This document shows, one piece after another, positions 17,728-27,190 of a stretch of DNA of 64,000 nt. Both the position numbers and the translations under genes were made by a program. The stretch is from Candidatus Goldiibacteriota bacterium HGW-Goldbacteria-1 (GTDB lineage Bacteria; Oederibacteriota; PGYV01), in NCBI GenBank assembly GCA_002839855.1, contig PGYV01000004.1, positions 389,988-453,987 on the forward strand. The letters are read 5' to 3'. The notes under the pieces are model-generated. The model searched no databases. It was given only the letters and a program-made list of their open reading frames with translations, and was not told where the DNA came from. How positions within the stretch are numbered: the first letter of the stretch is position 1; the number at the start of each line of letters is the position of its first letter.

Positions 17728-19519
17728 TTACATGAAATTTATCAGAAATTTCAGCATTATTGCCCACATAGACCACGGCAAATCCACGCTTGCTGACCGC
17801 CTGCTGGAAGAAACCCATACTGTTGAAAAAAGAAATATGAAAGCGCAGTATCTGGACAGTATGGAACTGGAACGCGAACGCGGTATAACAATCAAAGCCA
17901 AAGCCGTTCAGATTCATTATGTAAAAAACGGGCAGGACTATACCTTAAACCTTGTGGATACCCCCGGCCACGTTGATTTTACATACGAAGTGTCAAGGTC
18001 GCTTATTGCTTCTGAAGGCGCGCTTTTGGTAGTGGACGCGTCACAGGGCGTGGAAGCGCAGACAATGGCCAACACCCACATTGCGGTACGCCACAACCTT
18101 ACTTTAATACCGGTTATAAATAAAATTGATATGCCCGCTGCTGACCCGGAAAAAGTTATGATGGAACTTGAAGAGCTGCTTGCCATTCCTTCTGAAGAAT
18201 GCATAAAAGCAAGCGCCAAAGACGGCATAGGTATCACTGAAATCCTTGACGCGGTAGTGGACAGAATCAAGCCGCCCGCCGGCGACGTTAACGCGCCTTT
18301 AAAAGCGCTTGTAATGGACGCGCAGTTTGATTATTACAAAGGCGTTATAATTTTCATAAGGCTTTACGACGGTTCCATAAAAAAAGGGATGCGAATCACA
18401 ATGATGGCCAGCGGCACAAACTGGGACGTTACCACCCTTGGCATTTTCCGCCCCGGCATGGTGGAAACAGACGAGCTTACAGCGGGTAATACCGGCTTTA
18501 TTACCGCGGGTATTAAAAGCTTAAAGGATATAAAAATAGGAGACACAATAACAGACGCATATAAACCATGCAGTGAAGCGCTTCCCGGATATCAGGAAGT
18601 AAAGCCTATGGTATTCTGCGGATTGTTCCCTGTTTTAAACGACCAGTACGCGGAATTGAAAGAAGCGCTTTTAAAACTTCAGCTTAACGATTCTTCCCTT
18701 ACTTTTCTGCCTGAATCTTCCGAAGCCCTTGGCTTTGGCTACCGCTGCGGCTTTTTGGGGCTGCTGCACATGGAAATAGTTCAGGAAAGGCTTGAACGCG
18801 AATACAACCTTAACCTTATTGCCACCGCGCCTAACGTGGAATACCATGTTTACACCACCGCAAAAGAGATGCTTGTGTGCGACGCGCCGTCAGAACTTCC
18901 TGATTTTGGCAGAATAGAAAGAATAGAAGAACCTTATGTGAAACTGTCGCTTATAACCCCGCCGGATTACCTTGGTTCTTTAATGCAGTTGTGCCAGTCA
19001 AAACGCGGCATTTATAAGACCACCGAATACATATCCACTACAAGGGCGATACTGCATTATGAAATGCCCCTTGCGGAAATAATATGGGATTTTTATGACA
19101 AATTAAAATCCATGTCACGCGGCTACGCGTCAATGGATTATGAACTTCTTGACTACCGCCCGGCGGATTTAAAGCGCGTGGATATTTTAGTTAACCACGA
19201 AGTTGTGGATTCACTCTCTTTTATCACCCACGCGGACTTTGCGTACGCAAAAGCGCGTGACCTGACGGAAAAATTAAAGGACGCGATTCCGCGCCAGCAG
19301 TTTCCCGTTCCCATACAGGGCGCCATAGGCGCGCAGATAATAGCCAGGGAGACCATAGCAGCCCTTAGAAAAGACGTCCTTGCCAAGTGCTACGGCGGCG
19401 ACATTTCAAGAAAAAGAAAGCTGCTTGAAAAACAGAAAGAAGGAAAGAAAAGGATGAAACAGATTGGCTCCGTGGAAATCCCGCAGGAAGCCTTCCTTGC
19501 CATCCTGAAAGTGGATTAA
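17717..19519 (+). CDS. lepA: Elongation factor 4 (back-translocating GTPase)
   Basis: 600 residues, the usual LepA length. GTPase motifs: G1 [10 protein letters not shown]2 region [13 protein letters not shown]3 DTPGHVDF, G4 NKID, and a SAKDG G5. The LepA-specific C-terminus ([20 protein letters not shown], then [15 protein letters not shown]) is complete. LepA acts on stalled or mis-translocated ribosomes. An ATG at codon 6 (MKFIRN) is an alternative start. Its start lies inside the end of the upstream exported-protein gene, so the two may be translated in a coupled manner. Confidence 0.96.
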   Translation: MTNDYMKFIRNFSIIAHIDHGKSTLADRLLEETHTVEKRNMKAQYLDSMELERERGITIKAKAVQIHYVKNGQDYTLNLVDTPGHVDFTYEVSRSLIASEGALLVVDASQGVEAQTMANTHIAVRHNLTLIPVINKIDMPAADPEKVMMELEELLAIPSEECIKASAKDGIGITEILDAVVDRIKPPAGDVNAPLKALVMDAQFDYYKGVIIFIRLYDGSIKKGMRITMMASGTNWDVTTLGIFRPGMVETDELTAGNTGFITAGIKSLKDIKIGDTITDAYKPCSEALPGYQEVKPMVFCGLFPVLNDQYAELKEALLKLQLNDSSLTFLPESSEALGFGYRCGFLGLLHMEIVQERLEREYNLNLIATAPNVEYHVYTTAKEMLVCDAPSELPDFGRIERIEEPYVKLSLITPPDYLGSLMQLCQSKRGIYKTTEYISTTRAILHYEMPLAEIIWDFYDKLKSMSRGYASMDYELLDYRPADLKRVDILVNHEVVDSLSFITHADFAYAKARDLTEKLKDAIPRQQFPVPIQGAIGAQIIARETIAALRKDVLAKCYGGDISRKRKLLEKQKEGKKRMKQIGSVEIPQEAFLAILKVD

Positions 19520-20285
19520 TTGTAATTCCCTCCCGGGAATTTAAGCAGTACGCAGATAAGCAATTAAGCTATAGCGTAACCGAGAAACACAACTTAGACT
19601 TCGCTTATGCTTAATTGCCTATAGCTTAAACAACTTTTTTTATTCCTCAGTTTGCGCGGCACTTCTGGAAAAACACACATAACCCCTGTTTTAATACATA
19701 TTGCATCTGAAGTGGTTTAGGTTTGGTAGCCGCGTGTCTTTAGCCCGCGAGATCTTGTTTTGGGATTGGTTTTGTTCTGGTAGGCGCGCCTTTTAAGGCG
19801 CGGCAGTTAAAAATATTAATGCCGGAAGGATAAACGTTAAGAGCGCGCGCCCTAAAGGGACGCGGCTACCAATACTGAAGAGATACAAATCAAATATAAC
19901 TACCGCGGGCTGAAGACCCGCGTCTACCAAGGCAAAAACATCTAGCCCATAAACGTTTATCCCATATCCCATAAATAGAAACTAATCCAAACCAACTATC
20001 CCCTGTCACTTACGCTCAAAATTCGCGCAAGCTCAGAAATTTCCGCTTCGCAGGTTAACTACTACCAGAGATTTTCTTCCGTCCCTCTGTCCCTCCGTCC
20101 CTCTGTCCCTCCGTCCCTCTGTCCCTCCGTCCCTCTGTCCCTCCGTCCCTCCGTCCCTCCGTCCCTCCGTCCCTCTGTCCCTCCGTCCCTCTGTCCCTCC
20201 GTCCCTCTGTCCCTCTGTCCCTCTGTCCCTCTGTCCCTCTGTGCATCCGTCCCTCAAGTTTAAATGCCGAGCTGCAGTTTTAATA
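19520..20285. repeat. Intergenic repeat field with inverted repeats and palindromes
   Basis: No gene. 19524-19541 is a hairpin AATTCCC-TCCC-GGGAATT just after lepA. 19554-19576 and 19602-19629 form an imperfect inverted pair; the right arm (CGCTTATGCTTAATTGCCTA onward, ~30 bases) recurs exactly at 62166-62195. CTACCA-type palindromes lie at 19726-19752, 19776-19806, 19845-19870 and 19902-19929, in both orientations. The 8-base satellite follows at 20081-20255. Confidence 0.7.
20081..20255. repeat. 8-base tandem repeat (about 22 units)
   Basis: Units alternate between GTCCCTCT and GTCCCTCC. The array gives long but meaningless open frames of Gly/Arg/Thr/Glu/Gln repeats on the minus strand. 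Related GGGACGGAGGGACAGA words appear at 7265-7305. Likely to vary in copy number between strains. Confidence 0.9.
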
Positions 20286-20840
20286 TTAAATACCGGTTTT
20301 TAAATAAGAAAGCCCTGCCATAGCCAAAAGTATTATCATTGCATATATAAGCGAGCGCCTTTTTTCCGCTTTTATCCACGCGCCTTTATCGGCTTTCTGC
20401 GTGCCATCCAGCCCCCTTTGCCCCGCAAAAAGCACAAAATACCGCGCAAGGTAAATTATAAAAAGAGTTCCTGTTATATAATACTTTGTATTTTGTAATG
20501 CCGATATTATTCCATAAACCTTCCAGATAAGCTCTTCATCGCCTGACGCGGAAGCGGCCATAAGCAAACCTAATAGCACAAGGACAAAAACAGTAAAAAT
20601 ATATATTATTAACCCCGCGATAATTCCCAGAACCTTTGCCGCCCTTTCAAATTTTAAATCGCTTTCCCTGCCTGCGTTTATTTCAGACATACGTTTAACA
20701 TTTATCACAATCTGAAATATCACGAATATAAAAAGGACCGCCCCAAAAGCGTAAGGATTTGCCCCCGCTTTATACATAATAAAAAGTATCGCCGCCAGAG
20801 CAAGCGTGACAAATGGGAGGTATTTTTTTATTTTTTTCAT
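20286..20840 (-). CDS. Four-helix membrane protein of unknown function
   Basis: 184 residues with four to five hydrophobic segments (YLPFVTLALAAILFIMYKAG; FGAVLFIFVIFQIVINV; LIIYIFTVFVLVLLGLLMA; YYITGTLFIIYLARYFVLF; LIYAMIILLAMAGLSYL). No motif recognised. It stands alone, with repeats on both sides. Confidence 0.7.
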   Translation of the reverse strand: MKKIKKYLPFVTLALAAILFIMYKAGANPYAFGAVLFIFVIFQIVINVKRMSEINAGRESDLKFERAAKVLGIIAGLIIYIFTVFVLVLLGLLMAASASGDEELIWKVYGIISALQNTKYYITGTLFIIYLARYFVLFAGQRGLDGTQKADKGAWIKAEKRRSLIYAMIILLAMAGLSYLKTGI

Positions 20841-20867
20841 TATTATCCTTCTCTATTTATTTTTGTC

Positions 20868-20998
20868 TTCGTAGGGACAGCTCATGAATGCGGGCGTTGC
20901 CAAGGCATTCACGCTGTCCGGCTTTTACAGCATTTGATCTCCTAAATTAAAAACAATCCTAAACCACGGGACGCGCAGGAGCACGTCCCCTACAAGTA
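20868..20998. repeat. Intergenic palindromes
   Basis: 20868-20920 holds GTAGGGACAGC paired with GCTGTCC, with an inner GAATGCGGGCG...AAGGCATTC stem. 20968-20998 holds GGGACGCGC-AGGAG-CACGTCCCCTAC. A GTAGGGGACGCGC palindrome of the same type lies at 27222-27250. Confidence 0.55.
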
Positions 20999-21010
20999 CA
21001 AAATATTAAT

Positions 21011-21997
21011 CTAAAAATACCACCCGGAGCCCAGCATAAATCCGCCCGGATTTTTTGTGCCGTTTACCACCCTGAAATCATTAAAATATACAATTTCCAC
21101 TTTTAGGATATCGTTTACATAACCCACGCCTGCGGAGACAGACGTCCTGACCGCATATTCGTTTTCAAACGGATTAGAGTTGTTTTTGTTTTCACCGGAC
21201 TTGACCCCGGCTTTTACGATGAAATTATCCCCAACATTACCCTGAATCCCAAGTTTAAACTGCCTTTTAAAAATGTACTCGGCAGGAACACCGGATAACA
21301 ATTCCACGCGGGAGCGCGCTTCGAAGATATTATCAATATCAAAATTAAAACTTATAAAATCAACCGGCCTGAAGTTTATGCCAAGATTTACAAATACAGG
21401 CATCATGCATTTTGACAGTATGGAGTAATCATCAAGCGTATATATAAAAGATGAGTTCACAAGGTTTTTTACCGCAACTCCGGCCCTTACCCTTTCGTTT
21501 ATTTCAAACACCATGCCGGCGTCAAATGAAACGCCTTCTGCAATACCGGACAGCGCAATTATATTAAAAGCCGCGCCTGCTTTTATCACCCCTAAGTCAT
21601 ATCCAAACCCTCCGGTTAAAAGCAGGGTGTCTTCCAGATAACCGTTTCCATCAGCGTCCACGGTTAACTTGTCGCCCGCCTGCGTAAAAACCGCCCTGAA
21701 CCCAAACCCTTTAAATGCCGCGCCTGCCGATACCCCGGAATTAAAATAGTTTTCTTTGGCTGTATCCCCGTTAAAATCATAATTCATTATTTTGCCGTCA
21801 ATTGATATGGTACTTTTTTTAACGTAAACCATTCCGGCAGGATTGTAATACAGCGCGGTTTCGTCATCAGCACCGGCTGCAGCGGCGCCGGACATGGCCG
21901 CGCCGGATGCCGGTTCATAAAAAAAAGGTATATCAAGCGCGCATATATTAAAATACATAAAAAGATAGATTATGCCCGTTATTACTGCCCTTTTCAT
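21011..21997 (-). CDS. PorV/UPF0164-like outer-membrane protein
   Basis: 328 residues. Signal peptide ends near ICA-LD. The mature N-terminus (FYEPASGAAMSGAAAAGADDE followed by TALYYNPAGMVY) has the GAA...D.a..yyNPAG pattern of PorV/UPF0164 and FadL-like barrels. Regular amphipathic strands follow and the chain ends SGWYF. It lacks the TPR tail of the PorV-like protein at 13591-14808. Role in surface-protein export or small-molecule passage is inferred. A TATAAT-like -10 lies near 22036 on the minus strand. Confidence 0.8.
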   Translation of the reverse strand: MKRAVITGIIYLFMYFNICALDIPFFYEPASGAAMSGAAAAGADDETALYYNPAGMVYVKKSTISIDGKIMNYDFNGDTAKENYFNSGVSAGAAFKGFGFRAVFTQAGDKLTVDADGNGYLEDTLLLTGGFGYDLGVIKAGAAFNIIALSGIAEGVSFDAGMVFEINERVRAGVAVKNLVNSSFIYTLDDYSILSKCMMPVFVNLGINFRPVDFISFNFDIDNIFEARSRVELLSGVPAEYIFKRQFKLGIQGNVGDNFIVKAGVKSGENKNNSNPFENEYAVRTSVSAGVGYVNDILKVEIVYFNDFRVVNGTKNPGGFMLGSGWYF

Positions 21998-22313
21998 CTT
22001 GCCCCCAATAAATTTATTTGCTTTTTACGATAATTATTATATCACATACAAAATAGAAACACTTTTTGAATATTGTATTTTTCAGGGATTTTTTAAGGCC
22101 AGGGACATAGAGGGGTTTTACGAGCTAACGAGTAACTCAACCCTGGCCAATACCTTTATATCAAATACTTTATGCACAGTCAAGCAGGTTTTTTGTAAGA
22201 TTGTCAGGGTTTTGCCTTAAAATACTGTTTATGCACGTAAATAACTATAACTATTTACGTCAGATTTATTATATAAAAAACAATAATTTAAATATAAATA
22301 TATAAAAACTGCG
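21998..22313. other. Intergenic region with two hairpins
   Basis: No gene. On the minus strand, GGCCAGGG and CCCTGGCC pair around a 36-base loop (22102-22154) upstream of the PorV-like gene. At 22235-22260 ACGTAAATA and TATTTACGT pair around eight bases. Neither matches a riboswitch that I recognise. Confidence 0.45.
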
Positions 22314-23126
22314 CTAATTTTTGCGCATATTTAAATCATAAATCAGCTTAAAACCTTTAAGGGTAAAATCGCCGTCTTTTAACAGACACTTTTCATTAAG
22401 CCTTTTTATCACAAGCGGGTTTACCTCTCCGCCTGTAAATATAAGGCAGACACTGTCTGTTTTTAAATCTTTTTTTATCATCTTTACGGTTTCGTTTATC
22501 CCGCCGATTATGCTGTTTAAGACCCCGCTTGCAATGGAATCTTCTGTTGTTTTGCCTATCCCCAGGCTGGCATATTTAAGTTTTATCTGCGGAAGTTTAG
22601 CCGTGCGCGCAAACAGCGCGTGAAGCGACATATTAATGCCCGGCATTATAGCGCCGCCAAGAAAATTACCTTTTTTATCCACCACGTCAAAATTAATTGA
22701 AGTGCCCAGGTCAATTATTATATTATTCTTTCCCTTATTGATATGATACGCATAAGCCGCGTTGGCAAGCCTGTCATCGCCCACTTCGTTTTTATTCTTA
22801 TACTTATTTACAATGTTTAACCGGGTCCTTTTTTCTATTATCACAGGGTTAAGCTTAAAATACTTTTTTATCATGCCCGTAAAACTCTCGGTAATAACAG
22901 GCACAACGCTTCCCACAATGGCGCCTTTAATATCAGGCACGAATGTGTTGTTTATTTCCAGAAGCTGTTTAACCTGGGTATAATACTGGTCCTGCGTGAA
23001 ATTAATATTTGTGCGCAGGCGGAAACTGAACATTAAACTGTCCCCGGAAAATATCCCGGCGGTAATATTGCTGTTTCCCACGTCAAATACCAGTACACAC
23101 TCTTTAGTTTTTTCTTTTTTTGCCAT
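22314..23126 (-). CDS. coaX: Type III pantothenate kinase
   Basis: 270 residues from the ATG at 23126. That start has an AAGGCGG site upstream; a longer frame to 23171 would begin inside the T-tract of the preceding terminator and is rejected. CoaX phosphorylates pantothenate, the first step to coenzyme A. The ATP-binding FDVGNSNITAGIF at the N-terminus, GDDRLANAAYAY, IIDLGTSINFDVV and GGAIMPGI are all family hallmarks. It forms its own transcription unit after the fixX terminator. Confidence 0.94.
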   Translation of the reverse strand: MAKKEKTKECVLVFDVGNSNITAGIFSGDSLMFSFRLRTNINFTQDQYYTQVKQLLEINNTFVPDIKGAIVGSVVPVITESFTGMIKKYFKLNPVIIEKRTRLNIVNKYKNKNEVGDDRLANAAYAYHINKGKNNIIIDLGTSINFDVVDKKGNFLGGAIMPGINMSLHALFARTAKLPQIKLKYASLGIGKTTEDSIASGVLNSIIGGINETVKMIKKDLKTDSVCLIFTGGEVNPLVIKRLNEKCLLKDGDFTLKGFKLIYDLNMRKN

Positions 23127-23162
23127 TTTAACCGCCTTTAAGTTAGACGCCGATTTACCCGT

Positions 23163-23190
23163 AAAAAACAAAGGCGCCGTTTCCGGCGCC
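23163..23190 (-). terminator. Rho-independent terminator after fixX
   Basis: On the minus strand GGCGCCG-GAAA-CGGCGCC forms a 7-base-pair GC stem with a tetraloop, followed by TTTGTTTTTT. It lies 20 bases past the fixX stop and ends the grpE-dnaJ-fixC-fixX unit. Confidence 0.9.
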
Positions 23191-23210
23191 CTGTTATCTG
23201 TTATTATTTT

Positions 23211-23504
23211 TTATCCAAGCCTGTATACAATACCGTGGCCGCCCTGCGGATGTTCCCATTCCACAGCTTCCGGCGCAGCCACCCTGCACGTGCCGCATTC
23301 AAGGCAGTTTTCAAAAGAAACCACCACTTCGTCCTTTTCATTTAAGGTATAAACCTTTGCCGGACAGATAAAAAGTTTGTCATTAACAAGCTTCTTTGCC
23401 GCTTCGCCTGTTTTAAACCCGTCTTTTATTTTAAGGTGTGTCTGATGAAACAGGGTGAATTTATCAAGCCCCAGCTTGTCTTCCATTGACGTAAATTTGC
23501 TCAT
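23211..23504 (-). CDS. fixX: FixX-type ferredoxin
   Basis: 97 residues. FICPAKVY and CLECGTCRVAAPEAV provide the Cys set of the ferredoxin-like FixX family; a final HPQGGHGIVYRLG is typical. FixX carries electrons between FixC-type ETF-quinone oxidoreductase and its partners. It overlaps fixC by 4 bases and ends before a strong terminator. The usual ETF partners FixA and FixB are not in this window. Confidence 0.92.
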   Translation of the reverse strand: MSKFTSMEDKLGLDKFTLFHQTHLKIKDGFKTGEAAKKLVNDKLFICPAKVYTLNEKDEVVVSFENCLECGTCRVAAPEAVEWEHPQGGHGIVYRLG

Positions 23505-24811
23505 ATTATTACCCTCCTGCCCTTAAGGCCTGTTAATGCGAAGCTGATGGGGTTTTCTTTCCTTAACAGCCTCATTACAAGGCGCATCTGTTTGGCGTTT
23601 TTGGATTCGCCGTCCACAGTGAACATATCACGCACAAATTCTTCCATTATCACGGGATACTTTTCAAACAGCTGCGGAGTGGTGTCAAGTACGTGCGCCA
23701 GATGGCGGAATTTTTTCATATCTTTCATCACAAAACTTTCCCTTAAACGGTGTTCATACCTTGCCGTCATGGCTTCGCTGAAATCATTTGCCTCTTTTGC
23801 CTTTATCACGGTCTCTCCCGCAAGTTTTCCGGACATCATCGCAAGGTTTGTGCCTTCGTGGAAAAGCGACGCGTTTACAAAACCCGCAGCATCGCCCACT
23901 ACCAGCACATTATCTTTATAAAGTTTTGAAAGTTTGTTGTAGCCGCCGTCAGGAATTAAATGCGCGGCGTATTCCCTCTGCTCCCCGCCGTTTACAAGCG
24001 GCTTAATTGCGGGGTGGCTTTTAAACCATTCCAGCAGGTCATTGGGGTTTATTTTGTGTTCCATAAGCGATTTAATTGTGCCGCCCACGCCCACTGATAT
24101 GGTATTTTTGTTTGTATAGATAAAACCCGACCCAATGGCGCCCTTTGCGGCGTATCCAAAGTATTCATACGCCACGCCTTCGCCTTCATTTAAGCCAAAG
24201 CGGTCCATTATTTTTTCTTCCGGAAATTCAATTACTTCTTTGATGCCCACAATGGTGCATTCAGGGGCAAGTTCCTTGTGCATTTCAAGCTGCTTTGCAA
24301 GAAGGGAATTTACGCCGTCGGCAAGGATAACACAGTCGGCATAAATATCGCCGTCATCCATCCTGGCTTTAACCCCGTTAATTTTTCCTTTTTCATCCCT
24401 TAAAAATCCGTCCACCACGCATCCGGTAAGAATCATGGCGCCGGCTTCTTCGGTTTTCTCGGAGAACCACTTGTCAAATTTGGCCCTTAAAACCGTATAG
24501 CTGTTATTATGCGGCTGCTGCGCGAACTTTGAGAATTTAAAACCGCCGCCTATTTCACCGTCCGGGGTTAAAAGCGACCAGCGCCTTCTGGTGACAACCC
24601 TTTCCAACGGGGCGTCTTTTTCAAAGTCCGGAATAAGCTCCCTTAACACGTTTGTAAAAAACATTCCGCCGAACATATTTTTGGAACCGCAGTAATCGCC
24701 GCGCTCTAAAACCACAACCTGCAGCCCCGCTTTAGCCATTACATAAGCGGCCGTAAGGCCGGCAGGCCCTCCGCCTACCACTATGACATCAAATTTCTCT
24801 TCCGCTCCCAT
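23501..24811 (-). CDS. fixC: ETF-quinone oxidoreductase family flavoprotein FixC
   Basis: 436 residues, normal for FixC. FDVIVVGGGPAGLTAAYVMA is the FAD-binding GxGxxG/A fold; ERGDYCGSKNMFGGMF and VLVVGDAAGFVNASLFHEGT are conserved FixC segments. It passes electrons from electron-transfer flavoprotein to quinone or ferredoxin, in some species as part of an electron-bifurcating FixABCX complex. It starts 11 bases after dnaJ, an unusual neighbour. Confidence 0.94.
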   Translation of the reverse strand: MGAEEKFDVIVVGGGPAGLTAAYVMAKAGLQVVVLERGDYCGSKNMFGGMFFTNVLRELIPDFEKDAPLERVVTRRRWSLLTPDGEIGGGFKFSKFAQQPHNNSYTVLRAKFDKWFSEKTEEAGAMILTGCVVDGFLRDEKGKINGVKARMDDGDIYADCVILADGVNSLLAKQLEMHKELAPECTIVGIKEVIEFPEEKIMDRFGLNEGEGVAYEYFGYAAKGAIGSGFIYTNKNTISVGVGGTIKSLMEHKINPNDLLEWFKSHPAIKPLVNGGEQREYAAHLIPDGGYNKLSKLYKDNVLVVGDAAGFVNASLFHEGTNLAMMSGKLAGETVIKAKEANDFSEAMTARYEHRLRESFVMKDMKKFRHLAHVLDTTPQLFEKYPVIMEEFVRDMFTVDGESKNAKQMRLVMRLLRKENPISFALTGLKGRRVII

Positions 24812-24822
24812 TTATTCCTCCT

Positions 24823-25980
24823 TTACTGTTTTTCAAGGTGTTTTTTTGAAGCTTTTGAATACTGCTTAACGTCGTTATAGAATTCTTCCTTGTCCATCAA
24901 TTTAACATTTTTAAAGGCGTCTTTCAACTTTGAATTAAGGTTCCTGGGGATTTCCACCCTTATTACCACGTGCATATCGCCTTTTGCCCTGCCTGACAAA
25001 GACTGAAAACCGCCGCCTTTAATATTTATAGTATCGCCGGTTTGAGTTCCTTCAGGAATCTTTATCTCTTTTTTGCCATATAAGGTGGGAATTACAATCT
25101 GGTCGCCCAATACCGCCTGTGTTATTGTCACCGGAAGGTCAAGTATTACGTCGTTATCCTGCCTTTTATATATTTCATGCGTTTCCACTTTTACCGCCAC
25201 AAACAAATCTCCGGGTATTCCGCCAAACAGCCCTTTATGCCCTTCGCCGGAAAGTTTAAGGTACGACCCCGTGGCAACCCCTGCCGGTATATTTACTTCT
25301 ATGGTTTTCTTTTTCTGCTTAAGCCTTTTGCCGCTGCAGTCCGGGCACAGCGCTTCCGCTATTTCGCCTTCGCCGCCGCATTTGGGGCACGTGGTGACCA
25401 TGGAAAAAAATCCGGATGACTGCCTTACTTTTCCCTGCCCGCCGCACGTGGAACATGTCTTTTTTGAAGTGCCGGGTTTAATGCCTTCTCCCCTGCAGGT
25501 TTCGCAGACTTCCATCCTGTTTATGTCAAACGACGCTTTCTTGCCGAAAGCCGCCTCTTCAAATGTCATTGTGGTATTTACCTGAAGGTCTTCGCCGTCA
25601 GCGCGCCTTGACCTGCCGCGCCCGCCGCGCCGGCCTGATTCAAAACCGAAAATGTCGCCGAACATATCGCCGAAGACATCTCCCATTCCGCCCATATTGG
25701 TGAAGATATCTTCAAACCCGCCGTACTGTCCCGCGCCCTGATTTCCTTTTAAGCCGTCAAATCCATATGTGTCATATTTCTTGCGCTTATCCGGGTCGCT
25801 TAAAACGGCATAGGCATTGCCCAATTCCTTAAATTTTTCCTCTGCCTGTTTTTTTTCATTATCTCCCTGATGCGCGTCAGGGTGGTGCTTTTTGGCCATG
25901 TTTCTAAACGCGGATTTTATTTCATCAGCAGTGGCATTTTTGGAAACTCCAAGCACTTCATATAAATCTTTGTGTGGCAT
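24823..25980 (-). CDS. dnaJ: Chaperone protein DnaJ
   Basis: 385 residues. J domain at residues 1-70 with the HPD tripeptide (KKHHPDAHQ). A Gly/Phe-rich stretch follows, then four zinc-finger repeats beginning CETCRGEG, CSTCGGQG, CPKCGGEG and CPDCSGKR. The fourth has Arg where Gly is usual, a small deviation that leaves the Cys intact. The C-terminal substrate domains are complete. DnaJ stimulates DnaK. It lies 15 bases after grpE; no dnaK is seen in the window. Confidence 0.96.
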   Translation of the reverse strand: MPHKDLYEVLGVSKNATADEIKSAFRNMAKKHHPDAHQGDNEKKQAEEKFKELGNAYAVLSDPDKRKKYDTYGFDGLKGNQGAGQYGGFEDIFTNMGGMGDVFGDMFGDIFGFESGRRGGRGRSRRADGEDLQVNTTMTFEEAAFGKKASFDINRMEVCETCRGEGIKPGTSKKTCSTCGGQGKVRQSSGFFSMVTTCPKCGGEGEIAEALCPDCSGKRLKQKKKTIEVNIPAGVATGSYLKLSGEGHKGLFGGIPGDLFVAVKVETHEIYKRQDNDVILDLPVTITQAVLGDQIVIPTLYGKKEIKIPEGTQTGDTINIKGGGFQSLSGRAKGDMHVVIRVEIPRNLNSKLKDAFKNVKLMDKEEFYNDVKQYSKASKKHLEKQ

Positions 25981-25995
25981 CAGTCTTCCCCGCTC

Positions 25996-26532
25996 TTATT
26001 TTTTTTCCGCTATTTTAACCATCGCAGGCCTCATTACTTTATCCTCAAACATATACCCTTTCTGAAACACTTCGGTTATTTCCCCGTCTTCTTTTCCTTC
26101 CACAGGTTCTTTATGGACAACGTGGTGAAAGTCCGGGTTAAATACGCCCTTGCATTCAATTTCCACAACTCCCTGCTTTTTAAATATTTCCACAAACTGC
26201 TTTAACACCATTTCTACGCCCTGCCTTAACGGTTTTGCCTCTTTAACTTCCTTGGCTGACACAATCGCCCTTTCAAGGTTGTCAATTACAGGCAGAAAGT
26301 CCCTTACTATGTCGGCTTTCGCGAATTTTACAAAATCTTCCTTATCTTTTGCCACCCTTTTGCGGAAATTATCAAGTTCCGCAAGGGCGCGCAGATATTT
26401 GTCAGTGGTCTCTGCCAGAAGCTTTTTATCCTCTTCAATCTTCTTTTCAAGTTCCGCTTCCTGCTGTTCCAGGGAAGGTTCCTGTGTTTCTTCCTTAACA
26501 TCCTGCTTTATTTCTTCTTTTTCTTCCGCCAT
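25996..26532 (-). CDS. grpE: Nucleotide exchange factor GrpE
   Basis: 178 residues from the ATG at 26532, set by AGGAGG at a seven-base spacing; the longer frame to 26682 has no such site and an unlike N-terminus. An acidic, coiled-coil N-terminal half (EEIKQDVKEETQEPSLEQQE) precedes the GrpE domain (RALAELDNFRKRVAKDKEDF; VIDNLERAI; PDFHHVVHKEP; VMRPAMVKIAEKK). GrpE exchanges ADP on DnaK. First gene of grpE-dnaJ-fixC-fixX. Confidence 0.95.
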   Translation of the reverse strand: MAEEKEEIKQDVKEETQEPSLEQQEAELEKKIEEDKKLLAETTDKYLRALAELDNFRKRVAKDKEDFVKFAKADIVRDFLPVIDNLERAIVSAKEVKEAKPLRQGVEMVLKQFVEIFKKQGVVEIECKGVFNPDFHHVVHKEPVEGKEDGEITEVFQKGYMFEDKVMRPAMVKIAEKK

Positions 26533-26593
26533 AACAATACCTCCTTGCACCTTATTTACCGGGATTTTTATAAGGACTAAAATTGATATTAAT

Positions 26594-26629
26594 AAAATAC
26601 CATATCTGGCGGGAAAGTCAATATTGACT
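26594..26629 (-). promoter_or_regulatory. Promoter-like sequence with palindrome upstream of grpE
   Basis: A 14-base perfect palindrome AGTCAATATTGACT lies at 26616-26629. Its right half on the minus strand supplies TTGACT as a -35 box, followed 16 bases later by TATTTT. No CIRCE element (the HrcA site) is seen, so a different regulator would be expected at this palindrome. Confidence 0.45.
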
Positions 26630-26782
26630 GACAAAAACACAACCTGCCCCCTATATGGCAGGTGCATTTGCCCCGGGATCAACCGCCGGCTGTTAATTTT
26701 AAAAACTTTATTTTATCCCTGTTTTATGGTATTACTATAATCACAAAGCGGGACAATTCACATATATATAAGGAGGAGTCAA

Positions 26783-27139
26783 GTGGCGGAACAGGATGTA
26801 ACCAAAGAAAAAGAAGCTGAAAAGAAGGTAAAGTTAAGCCTTATCAACGAATTTAAGGATTTTCTAAAAGAATACAAGGTAATTGGACTTGCGGTTGGTT
26901 TTATAATGGGCGGCGCGGCAACTGAACTTGTAAAGTCGCTTGTGGACAATCTTATAATGCCTCTGGTTGGGGTTCTTATCCCGGGCGGAGACTGGGAAAA
27001 AGCCACGCTTAGCATATGGAAGTTCAACATAGGCTGGGGAGCTTTGCTTAGCTCTACAATTAACTTTCTGATAATTGCCTGGGTTGTTTTTCTGGTTGCA
27101 AAATTTATGTTTAAAGAAGAAAAAGTAACTAAAAAATAA
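26783..27139 (+). CDS. mscL: Large-conductance mechanosensitive channel family protein
   Basis: 118 residues starting at GTG, with AGGAGGAG (26771-26778) at a good distance. LINEFKDFLKEYKVIGLAVG followed by FIMGGAATELVKSLVDNLIM is the MscL N-terminal helix plus first membrane helix; LIPGGDWEKATL is the periplasmic loop; SSTINFLIIAWVVFLVAKFM is the second helix. A Lys/Glu-rich tail follows. The channel releases solutes on hypo-osmotic shock. A strong terminator follows. Confidence 0.93.
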   Translation: MAEQDVTKEKEAEKKVKLSLINEFKDFLKEYKVIGLAVGFIMGGAATELVKSLVDNLIMPLVGVLIPGGDWEKATLSIWKFNIGWGALLSSTINFLIIAWVVFLVAKFMFKEEKVTKK

Positions 27140-27150
27140 CGTTATTAATA

Positions 27151-27190
27151 AAAAAAGCCCGGTGGTTTTGCCACCGGGCTTTTTGTTTTT
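27151..27190. terminator. Bidirectional rho-independent terminator
   Basis: Stem GCCCGGTGG-TTTTG-CCACCGGGC flanked by A-run on the left and T-run on the right, so it works for mscL on the plus strand and for the DUF3078-like gene arriving on the minus strand. Confidence 0.93.

Noticed and set aside
20033-20257. Long open frames of repeated Gly/Arg/Thr/Glu/Gln residues on the minus strand
   Set aside because: They are produced by the 8-base satellite, which has no stop in several frames; no ribosome binding site or family supports translation.
23127-23171. Longer N-terminus for coaX
   Set aside because: It would lie inside the T-tract of the fixX terminator; the ATG at 23126 has a good ribosome binding site and the normal CoaX N-terminus.
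26533-26682. Longer N-terminus for grpE
   Set aside because: The extra 50 residues are hydrophobic and unlike GrpE, cross the promoter-like palindrome, and lack a ribosome binding site.
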